Origin: Pseudonocardia autotrophica
GTDB taxonomy: Bacteria; Actinomycetota; Actinomycetes; Mycobacteriales; Pseudonocardiaceae
Direction of reading: 5' to 3'
DNA: 64,000 bases
Assembly (NCBI RefSeq): GCF_000717175.1
Contig: NZ_JNYD01000013.1
Span: 1 to 64,000 of the forward strand
In this document: positions 25,252-34,419 of the stretch, piece after piece
How positions within the stretch are numbered: the stretch's first letter is position 1
How the letters are laid out: each line of letters opens with the position of its first letter
The notes under the pieces: model-generated
The model's input: only the letters and a program-made list of their open reading frames with translations
What the model was told of the DNA's origin: nothing
The model's database searches: none
Program-made: the position numbers and the translations under genes

Positions 25252-25683
25252 TCAGCCGCCGCGCCCGGTCCGGCGCAGGGAGCGGCACCAGAACCCGCCC
25301 GCGGCCCCGAGTGCCGCACCGATCAGCGCGTAGCCCGGCCGCCCGGCGAGCAGGCCGACGATCAGCCCGATCGCGGACATCACGGCGAGCACGGCGATCG
25401 CCGCGATCTCGGGGGCGGCAGAGGGCGGCTCCTCCTCGTCGTCCTCCTCCCCGGTCTCGCCGGCGCCGTCGGGGCCGCCGTCGGCCGCCGCCGGGGCGGG
25501 CGCAGCCGCCCCGAGCAGCGGGTCGGGAACCGGGGCCGCGGCCGCGGGCCGGCCGGGGCTCGGCTCGACGGCCCCGGGCACCTCCCTCGGGTCCGCCGTG
25601 AGCTGCCGGGCGAGCCGGGGGTCCTCGTGCTCGAGGTACCTGCCGATCGCCGCGAGGGCCGCCCGTTCCTTGCTGCTGAGCAC
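25252..25683 (-). CDS. DUF3040 membrane protein
   Basis: 143 residues. The start VLSSKERAALAAIGRYLEHEDPRLARQL matches DUF3040. A long Pro/Ala/Asp/Glu-rich linker follows, then two hydrophobic helices (IAAIAVLAVMSAIGLIVGLLAG and YALIGAALGAAGGFW). GTG at 25683 follows GAGAGGAG. Longer linker than the other DUF3040 gene (12095). Function unknown. Confidence 0.8.
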   Translation of the reverse strand: MLSSKERAALAAIGRYLEHEDPRLARQLTADPREVPGAVEPSPGRPAAAAPVPDPLLGAAAPAPAAADGGPDGAGETGEEDDEEEPPSAAPEIAAIAVLAVMSAIGLIVGLLAGRPGYALIGAALGAAGGFWCRSLRRTGRGG

Positions 25684-25801
25684 CGTGTGCTCCTCTCGTC
25701 CGGATCGCGCGGCTCGACTACCCCGGACCGGCGGTCCGAACCGCTCCGGGTGCCACCGGTCGTGACCGAGTCGCCCGGCCCCCGGCGGGTACCCGCCGGC
25801 C

Positions 25802-26809
25802 ATGACCTCCTTCGGCTACACCCTGATGACCGAGCAGCGCGGGCCCCGTGAGCTCGTCGCCGACGCCGTCGCCGCCGAACGGGCCGGGTTCGACTTCGAG
25901 GTGATGAGCGACCACTACTTCCCGTGGCTCGACGAGATGGGCCACGCCCCGTACGCGTGGAGCGTCCTCGGCGCCGTCGCGACCGCGACCGAGCGGGTCG
26001 GCCTCATGACCTACGTGACCTGCCCGATCATGCGGTACCACCCCGCCGTCGTCGCGCAGAAGGCGGCGACGGTCGCCCTGCTGTCCGAGGGCCGGTTCAC
26101 GCTGGGGCTGGGGTCCGGCGAGAACCTCAACGAGCACGTCGTGGGGCGGGGCTGGCCGACGGCCGACGTCCGCCAGGAGATGCTCGACGAGGCCGTCACG
26201 ATCATCCGCGAGCTGTTCGCCGGCGGTTACGTGACCTTCGAGGGGAAGCACTTCCGCGTCGACTCGGCGAAGCTGTGGGACCTCCCGGAGGACGGCGTCC
26301 CGCTCGCGCTCGCGGTGTCCGGCGCCCAGTCGGTGAACCGGTACGCGCCCGTGTCCGACGCGATGGTGGCCGTCGAGCCCGAGCCGGACCTGGTGCAGGG
26401 GTGGGACCGGGCCTCCGGTGCCGACCTGCCGAAGATCGGCCAGCAGCCGATCAGCTGGGGCCCGGACCCGGACGCCGCCGTCGAGCGGGCGCACTCCCTG
26501 TTCCGCTGGTTCGCCGGCGGGTGGAAGGTCAACGCCGAGCTGCCCGGGACCGCCGGGTTCGCCGCGGCCACCCAGTTCGTGCGCAAGGAGGACGTGGCCT
26601 CGGCGATCGCCTGCGGGCCGGACGTCGCGGCGCACGTCGAGGCGGTCCGCCCGTTCGTGGAGGCCGGGTTCACGCACGTCGCGCTGGTCGAGGTCGGCGG
26701 TGAGATGCAGCCGGACTTCCTCGAGTTCGCGCGCACCGAGCTGCTGCCGGCGCTGCGTGAGGAGTACGGCGAGGCGAAGGACCCCGCTATCGGCGTGCGA
26801 GCGCGCTGA
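25802..26809 (+). CDS. F420-dependent luciferase-like oxidoreductase
   Basis: 335 residues. FGYTLMTEQRGPRELV, SDHYFPWLDEMGHAPYAWSVLGAV, TCPIMRYHPAVVAQKAAT and LGLGSGENLNEHVVG mark the same family as the gene at 15568 (F420-dependent glucose-6-phosphate dehydrogenase-related). The substrate is unknown. ATG at 25802. Its 3' end overlaps the convergent HAD gene by 23 bp, and no terminator can fit in between. Confidence 0.85.
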   Translation: MTSFGYTLMTEQRGPRELVADAVAAERAGFDFEVMSDHYFPWLDEMGHAPYAWSVLGAVATATERVGLMTYVTCPIMRYHPAVVAQKAATVALLSEGRFTLGLGSGENLNEHVVGRGWPTADVRQEMLDEAVTIIRELFAGGYVTFEGKHFRVDSAKLWDLPEDGVPLALAVSGAQSVNRYAPVSDAMVAVEPEPDLVQGWDRASGADLPKIGQQPISWGPDPDAAVERAHSLFRWFAGGWKVNAELPGTAGFAAATQFVRKEDVASAIACGPDVAAHVEAVRPFVEAGFTHVALVEVGGEMQPDFLEFARTELLPALREEYGEAKDPAIGVRAR

Positions 26810-27467
26810 CCAGGTGCTCGCGGAGCTCCGGGACGGACTCGAACACCTCCCGGGCGCCCGCCTCCCGCAGCTCGTCGACGGAGAAGCCGCCGGTCCGGAT
26901 CGCGTAGCCCGCGTACCCGGCCCGGTGGGCAGCCTCGAAGTCCCACACCGAGTCGCCGACGACGAGGGCGTCGCGGCCCTCGACCTTCTCCACCGCCACT
27001 CCGATCAGGTCGGGCTGGGGCTTGGTCTGCTCGACGTCCTCGCTGCTGGTCCAGGCGTGGGCGAGCTCGCGGCCGCCGAAGAGGTCGAGGTAGGCGTCGA
27101 CGTGCTCGGGTTTGCCCGAGCTGGCCAGCACGACCTTCAGCCCGGCGTCGCGCAGCGCGGTGAGCAGCTCGCGCACCCCCTCGAAGGGCCGGATCTCCTC
27201 GAGCAGGGGCTGGAACTCCTCCGCCCACGCCTTGCGGGCGGCGTCGCCGTGCTCGGACTCGAACTCCTCCCCGGCGACGGCGGGGACCAGCTGGTCGCCG
27301 CCCATCCCGATCGCCCGGTGCAGCCGCCAGACCGGCAGCGTGACGTCGAACCGCCGGAACGCGCGGAACCAGGCCAGGGCGTGGTGGTAGTTCGTGTCGA
27401 CGAGGGTGCCGTCGACGTCGAGCACGGCGGTGTCCACGGCGGTGTCCACGGTGGTCTCGGGAGCCAT
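26787..27467 (-). CDS. HAD-family hydrolase (phosphoglycolate phosphatase-like)
   Basis: 226 residues. HAD motif I is VLDVDGTLVDTNYHHALAW, motif II VVLASSGKPEHVD, and motif III/IV KPQPDLIGVAVEKVEGRDALVVGDSVWDFEAA. The helical cap between residues 25 and 100 fits subfamily IA (beta-phosphoglucomutase/phosphoglycolate phosphatase-like). Mg-dependent phosphatase acting on an unknown phosphate ester; phosphoglycolate is one option, and glycolate genes are present in the window. ATG at 27467. Between the LigD-type ligase and the F420 gene. Confidence 0.85.
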   Translation of the reverse strand: MAPETTVDTAVDTAVLDVDGTLVDTNYHHALAWFRAFRRFDVTLPVWRLHRAIGMGGDQLVPAVAGEEFESEHGDAARKAWAEEFQPLLEEIRPFEGVRELLTALRDAGLKVVLASSGKPEHVDAYLDLFGGRELAHAWTSSEDVEQTKPQPDLIGVAVEKVEGRDALVVGDSVWDFEAAHRAGYAGYAIRTGGFSVDELREAGAREVFESVPELREHLVSALARR

Positions 27468-27505
27468 GGGGGCCGGGTACCCGCGCGGCGCCCCGTGACT
27501 CGCGC

Positions 27506-28510
27506 TCACGCCGGGGGTTCCTCGCGCACGACCTCGCGGGGTTCCTTGTCGTCGCGCAGGCCGAGGTAGCGGGGATGCCGCAACCGGCCGTCGCGGGTCC
27601 ACTCGGTGAACCCGATCTGCGCGACGAGCTCGGGCCGCAGCCAGTGCGTGCCCTTCTCCCGGACGGTGCCGGCGAAGGGCGAGCGGTCGGCCGCGAGCCC
27701 GTCGAAGCGCTCCCGGAGCCGGTGCAGAACGCGCCCGTCGAAGCCGGTGCCGACCTTGCCCGCGTAGTGCAGCCCGTCGCCGTCGTACACGCCGACGAGC
27801 AGCGCGCCGAAGCCCTGCCGCGAGCCCGTCGGGTCGGTCCACCCGCCGACGACGAACTCCTGCTCGCGGACGCACTTGAACTTCAGCCAGTCGTCGGACC
27901 GCTTCCCGGGCCGGTACGCGGAGTCCGCGCGCTTGGCGATCAGCCCCTCCCACCCGCGGGCGCAGGTCTCGGCGAGGTACGCCTCGCCGTCGGTGTTGCG
28001 GTGGGTGGAGAAGCGGACCGGGTCGGCGAAGTCGACCGCCGCGCGCAGCAGCCGCTTGCGGGTGCGCAGGGGCAGGGCGGTGACGTCGCAGCCCGAGACG
28101 ACCATGACGTCGAACAGGTAGACGAACACCGCCACGCCGGTGGCCCGGGCCCGGTCGGGGTCGTGCAGCCCGAGCCGCGCCTGGAGCTTCGAGAAGCTGG
28201 TCTGCGGGCCGTCGAAGGCCACGATCTCGCCGTCGGCGACGAGCGCCGGCCCGCGGCCCAGCGCCTCCGCGATCTCCGGGTAGGTGTCGGTCATCGACTT
28301 CTCGGAGCGGGACCAGATCGTGGTGCCGTCGCCGTCCCGGACGACCACCGCCCGCACGCCGTCGAGCTTCCGCTCGTAGATCCACTCCGGGTCGGAGAAG
28401 TGGTCGGCGGTCAGCGTCGCGAGCATGGGGCCGACGAACCGGGCCTCGGCGGGCCGCAGCCCGGCCCGCTCGTCCGGGTCGAGCAGGTCGAGCGGATCGG
28501 TGGTGGCCAT
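27506..28510 (-). CDS. ATP-dependent DNA ligase (LigD ligase domain, stand-alone)
   Basis: 334 residues. The nucleotidyl motif KLDGVRAVV has the adenylated Lys at residue 48; YERKLDG, LVADGEIVAFDG, FVYLFDVMVV and GWEGLIAKRADSAYRPGKRS-DDWLKFK are the other ligase motifs, followed by an OB-fold with YAGKVGTGFDGRVL. The polymerase and nuclease domains of full-length LigD are absent. It seals DNA ends in non-homologous end joining with Ku (23250-24116). ATG at 28510. Confidence 0.88.
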   Translation of the reverse strand: MATTDPLDLLDPDERAGLRPAEARFVGPMLATLTADHFSDPEWIYERKLDGVRAVVVRDGDGTTIWSRSEKSMTDTYPEIAEALGRGPALVADGEIVAFDGPQTSFSKLQARLGLHDPDRARATGVAVFVYLFDVMVVSGCDVTALPLRTRKRLLRAAVDFADPVRFSTHRNTDGEAYLAETCARGWEGLIAKRADSAYRPGKRSDDWLKFKCVREQEFVVGGWTDPTGSRQGFGALLVGVYDGDGLHYAGKVGTGFDGRVLHRLRERFDGLAADRSPFAGTVREKGTHWLRPELVAQIGFTEWTRDGRLRHPRYLGLRDDKEPREVVREEPPA

Positions 28511-28553
28511 GGCCGATGCCTACCGCCTCCCGGCGATCGGCGCACGTCCTCCG

Positions 28554-30311
28554 TCAGCGGCGCAGCATCCGCAGCAGCGCGGGCGGGCGGCCGCCGAACC
28601 CCTCCGCCTCGAGCATGGCGAGCAGCACCCTGGGCAGGTCCCGGACGGCCGGGAAGAGCAGGAAGCGGGGCACCCAGCAGGGCCGGAACTTGGCGTTGAA
28701 CCGGTAGAGGCTCTCGATCTGCCACCACCGCGACGCGACGTGCAGGATGCGCGCCCACAGCCGCGCGACCGGCCCGGCGCCCAGCCGCTGCCCGCGCTCG
28801 AGGGCGCCGCGGAACACCGCGAAGTTGAGCGAGACCCGGGCGATCCCGTTTCCGCCCGCCCACCGCACGACCTCGACGACGAGCTGCTCGGTGAGCCCGC
28901 CGTCCGCCGCCGGGTCGCGGCGCATGAGGTCGAGGGAGAGCCCGTCGCGGCCCCACGGCACGAACTGCAGCAGGGCGGCCGGGACGCCGTCGCGGTGCGC
29001 GACGGCCAGGACCGCCTCGCCGTCCGTGCCGTCGGCGGTGCGGGAGAGGGCCATGGAGAAGCCGCGCTCCTCGGCGTCGCCGCGCCAGCTGCGAGCCAGC
29101 CGGGCGAGCTCGGCCCGCTCCTCCGGGTCGATCTCCCGGAGCCGCCGGACGCGGACCGTGAAGCCCGCCCGCTCGGCGCGCGCGACGGTCTGCCGCACGC
29201 CGCGCATGGTGCGGCCCTCGAGCGTGAACCCCGCCGTGTCCAGCACCGCCTCGTCGCCGAACTCCAGCACGGAGAACCCGGCCCGGGCCCACGCCGTCGC
29301 CCCGTCCTCGGAGCACGCCAGCACGGCCGGCACCCAGGCGTGGGCGACCGCCCGGTCGAGGAACGCGGCGATCGCCGCGTTCCACTCGCCCTGCTCGCCG
29401 AGCGGGTCCCCGGAGGCCAGCGCGACCCCGGCCAGCACCCGGTAGGACACCGCGGCCCCGCCGCTCGGCGCGTAGACGACGGTGCGGTCGCGGCGCAGCG
29501 CGAAGTAGTCGAGCGAGTCCGGGTCGGGGCGGCGGGCGAGCATGGCCCGCAGCCGCGCCTCGTCGGCAGGCTCGAGGCGGGACTCGGGCTCGGGGGAGCG
29601 GAGCAGGAAGTACCCGGCGCCCAGCACCGCGAGCACACCGAAGGTCAGCCCGACGGTGGCGGTGAGGTCGTCGAGCCACATCCCGTGGGCGGTGAAGGCG
29701 ACCGGGCCGGACACCCCGACCAGCGCGAGCAGCGCCTGGTCGAGCTGCGCCGAGGCCGAGGTGCCGGGGGCCAGCCGGTGCGGGTTCAGCGCGAGGAACA
29801 GCCACACCACGCCCACGCCCGCCACGGCGAACTGCACCAGCACCCGCGCCGCGCGGGTGACCCCGCCGGGATCGGAGCGGGCCGGGAACGACCGCCGCGT
29901 GACGACGAGCAGGCCCAGCAGCAGCGCCGTGACGGCGGCGGCCACCGCGGCGTGCCCGTGCGCCGGGCCGATCACCCGCGCGAGGTTGACGGCGGTGAGC
30001 GCCGCGGTGATCACCACGGCGAGCGCCCAGGCCCGCCGCTTGCGGCGGCGCAGCCCGGCGGCCAGAAGCAGCATCCCGACGCCCGCCACCACCGTGACGA
30101 CGACCTGCCCGACCCCGACGATCTCCGGCAGGCCCACCGAGGCCCGGAACGGCTCGCCGAGCATCCGGCGCGGTCCGGCGAGCAGCCCGCCCGCGAGGGC
30201 GAGGATCCCGACGACGCGCGAGGACCACACGACCAGCCCGACCGCGGTCGCCCCGGCCAGGGCGCGGGCGGGCACCCGCGGCAGCGTGCGGGCCGGGGCG
30301 GGACGGGTCAT
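28554..30311 (-). CDS. MprF/LysX-like membrane protein with DUF2156 domain
   Basis: 585 residues. Seven or so hydrophobic segments occur before residue 240 (for example GIGAGMLLLAAG-type stretches around 85-100). From about 250 to 560 there is a DUF2156 (phosphatidylglycerol lysyltransferase C-terminal) acyltransferase-like domain: YFALRRDRTVVYAPSGGAAVSYRVL, ASGDPLGEQGEWNAAI, FTLEGRTMRGVRQTVARAERAG, SLDLMRRDP. The family transfers aminoacyl groups to lipid head groups; no lysyl-tRNA synthetase domain is present here. ATG at 30311. Likely envelope modification; substrate uncertain. Confidence 0.75.
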   Translation of the reverse strand: MTRPAPARTLPRVPARALAGATAVGLVVWSSRVVGILALAGGLLAGPRRMLGEPFRASVGLPEIVGVGQVVVTVVAGVGMLLLAAGLRRRKRRAWALAVVITAALTAVNLARVIGPAHGHAAVAAAVTALLLGLLVVTRRSFPARSDPGGVTRAARVLVQFAVAGVGVVWLFLALNPHRLAPGTSASAQLDQALLALVGVSGPVAFTAHGMWLDDLTATVGLTFGVLAVLGAGYFLLRSPEPESRLEPADEARLRAMLARRPDPDSLDYFALRRDRTVVYAPSGGAAVSYRVLAGVALASGDPLGEQGEWNAAIAAFLDRAVAHAWVPAVLACSEDGATAWARAGFSVLEFGDEAVLDTAGFTLEGRTMRGVRQTVARAERAGFTVRVRRLREIDPEERAELARLARSWRGDAEERGFSMALSRTADGTDGEAVLAVAHRDGVPAALLQFVPWGRDGLSLDLMRRDPAADGGLTEQLVVEVVRWAGGNGIARVSLNFAVFRGALERGQRLGAGPVARLWARILHVASRWWQIESLYRFNAKFRPCWVPRFLLFPAVRDLPRVLLAMLEAEGFGGRPPALLRMLRR

Positions 30312-30414
30312 CGCGCCCGCCCCGGCGTGCGGGACGCGATCGGCGCCGGTGCCATGGGGCGCACCATACGACCTCCCCACGGCGGGCACACCGGTCCCCG
30401 GACCCGGCCGCGCC

Positions 30415-31305
30415 TCAGCCGCGCGAGCCTGCGGGCACCGGCAGCGGGTCGAGGGGCGGCGGCACGGCCACCGCCGGCCGGCGGGCGGAGAGCAGGCCGA
30501 CGCCGACGGCCGTCACGACCAGTCCGGCGAGGCCGAGGGCGAGGGTCAGCGGGGTGGTGCCGAAGGGCTCGCCGAGCACCAGCACGCCCATCGCACCGGC
30601 CGTCAGCGGGTCGAGGAGGGTGAGGACGGCGAGCGGGGCGCCCAGCCCGCCGCCGCGGTAGGCGTGCTGCGCGAGCGCGGTGCCGATCAGCGCGGCCGCG
30701 GCGGTCACGGCGATCCGCCCGAAGCCGAGGTGGCCGACCAGCAGGGTCTTGGTGGTCGCGGACGCGACGCCGAAGCACAGCGCGGCGCCCACGGCGTAGC
30801 AGACCGCGGCGCCGCGGGGCAGCCGGCGACCGCACAGCAGCCCGCCGGCCGCCGCGGCCGCGACCAGCGCCGCCAGCACGCCGACGACCGTCCAGAAGCC
30901 CAGGCCGGCGCCCGGCGGGGGCGGTGCGCCGTGCGGGCCGTGGTGCGGCACGGCGGCGAGCACCGCGGGCAGGCCCAGCGCCACGCACAGCACCCCGGCC
31001 CACGAACGCGGGGTGATCGCCGTGCGGTTCACCCGCGCTCCGAGCACGAGGGCGATCGCCAGGCAGGAGACCCCGATCGGTTGCACGACGACGAGCGGTC
31101 CCGCGGCCAGGGCGGCGACGTGGAGTGCCGCCCCGGTCAGCGTGGCACCCACGGCCGCCCACCACAGCCGGCGGCGCAGCAGCCGGGCCATCAGGCCGAG
31201 CCCCGCCGCGGACTCCCGGGACGCCTCGCGCTCCTGCAGCACCGCGGAGATCGCGTAGAACACCGCCGAGGCGACCGCGAGCAGGATCGCGAGGGGGATC
31301 AGCAC
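30415..31305 (-). CDS. DMT/EamA-like multi-spanning membrane protein
   Basis: 296 residues with nine or ten hydrophobic helices and EamA-like duplication. Typical stretches: VLIPLAILLAVASAVFYAISAVLQ, AGPLVVVQPIGVSCLAIALVLGARV, AVGAALCFGVASATTKTLLVGHLG, and LLDPLTAGAMGVLVLGEPFGTTPLTL. The pattern matches the actinobacterial DMT permease family with unknown cargo. GTG at 31305 is a weakly supported start; an ATG-like start further upstream (31353) would add an uncharged-poor extension. Confidence 0.7.
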   Translation of the reverse strand: MLIPLAILLAVASAVFYAISAVLQEREASRESAAGLGLMARLLRRRLWWAAVGATLTGAALHVAALAAGPLVVVQPIGVSCLAIALVLGARVNRTAITPRSWAGVLCVALGLPAVLAAVPHHGPHGAPPPPGAGLGFWTVVGVLAALVAAAAAGGLLCGRRLPRGAAVCYAVGAALCFGVASATTKTLLVGHLGFGRIAVTAAAALIGTALAQHAYRGGGLGAPLAVLTLLDPLTAGAMGVLVLGEPFGTTPLTLALGLAGLVVTAVGVGLLSARRPAVAVPPPLDPLPVPAGSRG

Positions 31306-31449
31306 CTCCGCGAGGATACGGGCCGCGCCGGGGTGCACCGGGCCGCCCCGCACGGGAATCGGCAGTTTCGATGAACCCGCCGCCGGGATCGTCCCGCCCC
31401 GCGCCCGGCCGTCCGCTTCGGGACGTGACCGGGATCGGGTGGCCGGGGA

Positions 31450-32481
31450 TCAGGCGGCCGCCGCGGGCCGCCAGCCGATCGCCGGCGCCAGCCGGGTCGC
31501 GATGTCGCCGAGGATCTGGACGTAGTCCTGCTGCGCGAAGCTGAACGGCAGCGCGAACACCACCTCGCGCACCGCCCGGAACCCGGCGTGCGCGTACAGC
31601 TGCGCGGCGATCTCCTCGGACGGGCCGACGAGGTCGCGGGCGAACAGCATCCCGGCCGGGCCCTGCGGGGCGACCGTGCGCGGCAGCCGGGCCTCGGCGT
31701 AGGCCTCGTACTTCGCGCGCTGCTCCGGCGTGGCCGAGTCGGTGGGCACGACCACGAGCCCCTGCGACACGCGGGCGGCCGCGCCGGCGGGGTGCGCCGC
31801 CCGGAACGCGTCGATGTGGCCGCGCTGGATCTCGGAGAAGTCGGTGCCGCCGCCGTCCCCGGCCCGGACCACGCTGCTGGTCAGGAAGTTCATCCCCTGC
31901 TCGCCGGCCCGCCGCGCCGAGCCGAGGCCGGCCGCGCCGTACCACACACGGCCGCGCAGCCCGGGGGAGTGCGGTTCCACCCGGTCGGAGAAGACCTCGA
32001 TGCCCTGCGTGCCGGAGAACGAGCTCGCGGTCTCGCCCGCGATCAGCCGCAGCAGCCGGGACACCCGCTCGGGGCTGAAGTCCTCCCGGTCCGCGGTGTC
32101 CGGGTACAGCGAGCCCTTGACGTCGTCGAAGTGCATCGGCGGCCCGACGCTCACACCCGGGTTGAGCCGGCCGCCGGACAGGACGTCGACCGTCGCCAGG
32201 TCCTCGGCCAGCCGCAGCGGGTTCTCCCAGCCGAGCGGGATCACCGCCGTGCCCAGCTCGATGCGGCGGGTGCGCTGCGAGGCGGCGGCGAGCACCGCGA
32301 CGGGCGAGGAGATGCCGTACTGCAGGTGGCGGTGGCGAACCCAGGCGCTGTCGAACCCGAGCTCCTCGCCCAGCTCGATCATGCGCAGGGTCGTCTCGTG
32401 GCCGGCACCCGGATCGGCGCCGTCGAACGAGCCGATCGTGAGGAATCCCAGCTTCTCCAGCGGTTCCGACGGCGCGGGCAT
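31450..32481 (-). CDS. Luciferase-like monooxygenase/oxidoreductase
   Basis: 343 residues in the bacterial luciferase fold: LGFLTIGSFDGADPGAGHETTL, IELGEELGFDSAWVRHRHLQYG, IELGTAVIPLGWENPLRLAEDLATVDVLSGGRLNPGVSVG. The LSGGRL stretch and SSVVRAGDG fit LLM flavin-dependent enzymes (FMN or F420). Different subgroup from the two TIGR03557-like genes in this window. Substrate unknown; stands alone. Confidence 0.82.
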   Translation of the reverse strand: MPAPSEPLEKLGFLTIGSFDGADPGAGHETTLRMIELGEELGFDSAWVRHRHLQYGISSPVAVLAAASQRTRRIELGTAVIPLGWENPLRLAEDLATVDVLSGGRLNPGVSVGPPMHFDDVKGSLYPDTADREDFSPERVSRLLRLIAGETASSFSGTQGIEVFSDRVEPHSPGLRGRVWYGAAGLGSARRAGEQGMNFLTSSVVRAGDGGGTDFSEIQRGHIDAFRAAHPAGAAARVSQGLVVVPTDSATPEQRAKYEAYAEARLPRTVAPQGPAGMLFARDLVGPSEEIAAQLYAHAGFRAVREVVFALPFSFAQQDYVQILGDIATRLAPAIGWRPAAAA

Positions 32482-32559
32482 GCGTCCATCATGATCCGCG
32501 GGCGCGCGCGGCGGGTGTGGGGGTGACGGGCGACTCCCGGTCGGTGACCCGGACCGGGC

Positions 32560-33267
32560 TCAGGGACACATCCCGGGCCGGACGAGGTCGACGGCGAACC
32601 GGTCCCGCCACCGCTCCGGCCGCTCACGGGGCACGATCACCAGGCCGACCTTCGGCTCGTCGTCCCCCGGCGGGTTCGCGTCGATCAGCTCCCGCACACG
32701 CTGTCCCACCCGCCGGTAGAACTCCAGCTGGAGGGTGCGCCCGAACAGTCTCCAGCCGAGCCGGAGGATCGGGTTGGGCACGGGACCGCGGCGGGAGTAG
32801 GCGTGGATCCAGAAGGTGACGCGCCCCGTCTCCGGGTCCTTGGCCACCTCGTAGCTCAGCCGGCCCTGCTCGAGGTGCCCGCACAGCGTCTGGTAGGTCC
32901 AGCCCCACACGCGCTTGCCGTCGCGGACCGTGTCGTAGGCGTCCGTGACCCGGACCGGCATGAGGAAGCGCAGGAACAGGAACCGGCCCTCCAGCACCAT
33001 GTCCCGGCCGAGCAGCGGGTCGTCGCGCCGGTAGATGCCCCGGAGGATGCGGTCGTCGGTGAACTCGTAGTTGCGCACGATCCGGCAGGCGCGTTCGAAG
33101 GGCCCGTCGCGCTCGGGCGGACCCGGGGCCTCGGTGCCGAGCTCGGCGTAGCCGGAGTCGACGTGCCAGTGCGGGTCGTCCGTCGTGGTGGGCGCTTCGT
33201 CCTCGGCGTAGTTCACGTCGAGGCCGGCGAGGTGGACGACCTCCGCCTCCAGCGCCGCGCGGTTCAG
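32560..33267 (-). CDS. DUF1990 family protein, probable CTG start
   Basis: 235 residues if it starts at CTG 33267. The reading frame offers no ATG or GTG close to the conserved part, while GAGGAG lies six bases before this CTG and the CTG overlaps the stop of the small upstream gene (CTGA). The domain (LAGLDVNYAEDEAP, then HWHVDSGYAELGTEAPG, PFERACRIVRNYEFTDDRILRGIY, VWGWTYQTLCGHLEQGRLSYEV) matches DUF1990. Function unknown. Another DUF1990-like gene is divergent at 33523. Confidence 0.75.
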   Translation of the reverse strand: MNRAALEAEVVHLAGLDVNYAEDEAPTTTDDPHWHVDSGYAELGTEAPGPPERDGPFERACRIVRNYEFTDDRILRGIYRRDDPLLGRDMVLEGRFLFLRFLMPVRVTDAYDTVRDGKRVWGWTYQTLCGHLEQGRLSYEVAKDPETGRVTFWIHAYSRRGPVPNPILRLGWRLFGRTLQLEFYRRVGQRVRELIDANPPGDDEPKVGLVIVPRERPERWRDRFAVDLVRPGMCP

Positions 33268-33485
33268 CGGGACTCCTCGCGCCGCACCGACTCGCTGATC
33301 AACCAGAAGGTCGGCGGCCAGAGCCCGACGAACAGGGCGCGTCGCTCGGCGTTGCCCCGTTCCTCCTGGTCGACCGTCTTCGCCCGCATCCACAGCCCGA
33401 TGCAGAGCGCGATGCAGCCCAGCGACACGCTCTGCAGGTGGATCGCGCGTACGCCCACGCGCCGGAGGATCGTCCCGATGGTCAC
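33264..33485 (-). CDS. Small membrane protein upstream of DUF1990 gene
   Basis: 73 residues starting at GTG 33485 with one or two hydrophobic helices (AIHLQSVSLGCIALCIGLWMRAK and ALFVGLWPPTFWLISES). Its stop overlaps the CTG start of the DUF1990 gene, so the two are probably translated together. No family was recognised. Confidence 0.5.
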   Translation of the reverse strand: MTIGTILRRVGVRAIHLQSVSLGCIALCIGLWMRAKTVDQEERGNAERRALFVGLWPPTFWLISESVRREESR

Positions 33486-33522
33486 GCGGCATGGGTTCCC
33501 GCTCGTCGGGTACTCACACTCG

Positions 33523-34311
33523 ATGCTCCGTTCCCATGCCCACCGGCCGGCGACGGGCTCGCGACGGTCCCGCCGGGTCGGCGCGGTCGTCCGCTGGCCC
33601 GTCGGCGTCGGCATCGTCGCGTGGCGCTACCTCTGGCGGACGACGGTCACCCACCGCATCGAGGAGCCGGGGGACGACTCCGACCTGCCGAAGCCGCTGC
33701 CGGCGGAGGTGTGCGACGACCGCGTCCAGCACGTCGAGGACGGCCACGGGGACCTGCTGCACCGCACCTACTCGGTGCGCATCGGCGGCGGCGAGCGCAC
33801 CCCGGAGCAGCTGCTCATGCTGCTCGCGGCGGATCCCAACGCCTGGTCGCCGTCGGGGATGGCGGTGTTCCGGCGGACGCGGGGCACGGACGGCGCCATG
33901 ACGGTGGGCGACGAGTTCCTCATCCGGCTGCCCGGGCCGTGGGACGGGCCGGTCCGCGTCGTCGGGTCCGGGCCGCGGCACTTCCGCCTCGCGACACTGG
34001 ACGGGCACCTGGAGGCCGGGCAGATCGAGTTCCGCACCGAGGAGGCGGGGGAGGACGTCCGCTTCGTCGTCGAGTCCTGGGCCCGCCCGGGCGACCGGCT
34101 CTCGCACCTGCTGTACGACCAGGTGCTGATCGCCAAGGAGGTGCAGCTCGTGATGTGGACGCACGCGTGCCTGCGCGCGGCACGCCTGGCCGGCGGGCGC
34201 CCCCGCGGCGGCCTCACCGTGCGCACCCGGCGGCTCCGGGTGGACGGGGACGGGACGCCCACGACACGCTCGGGCGACACGGATCGGACGGATTCCCCGG
34301 GACAGGTGTAG
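33523..34311 (+). CDS. DUF1990-like protein, membrane-anchored
   Basis: 262 residues. A basic N-terminus and one hydrophobic helix (VVRWPVGVGIVAWRYLW) precede the main domain: LHRTYSVRIGGGERTPEQLL, VGDEFLIRLPGPWDGPVRVV, WARPGDRLSHLLYDQVLIAKEVQLVMWTH. The last stretch is a DUF1990 signature. ATG at 33523. Divergent from the DUF1990 pair at 32560-33485, with about 37 bp between starts, so shared regulation is likely. Function unknown. Confidence 0.7.
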   Translation: MLRSHAHRPATGSRRSRRVGAVVRWPVGVGIVAWRYLWRTTVTHRIEEPGDDSDLPKPLPAEVCDDRVQHVEDGHGDLLHRTYSVRIGGGERTPEQLLMLLAADPNAWSPSGMAVFRRTRGTDGAMTVGDEFLIRLPGPWDGPVRVVGSGPRHFRLATLDGHLEAGQIEFRTEEAGEDVRFVVESWARPGDRLSHLLYDQVLIAKEVQLVMWTHACLRAARLAGGRPRGGLTVRTRRLRVDGDGTPTTRSGDTDRTDSPGQV

Positions 34312-34419
34312 ACGGCGCGCGGGGCGGGGATCCCGGGGACCGAGGCACTCGGAGGCCACGCACAGGGGCACAGAGACCGCGACTGTCCGTCGTTGGGGAG
34401 CGGATCGGGCAGTCCTTCG

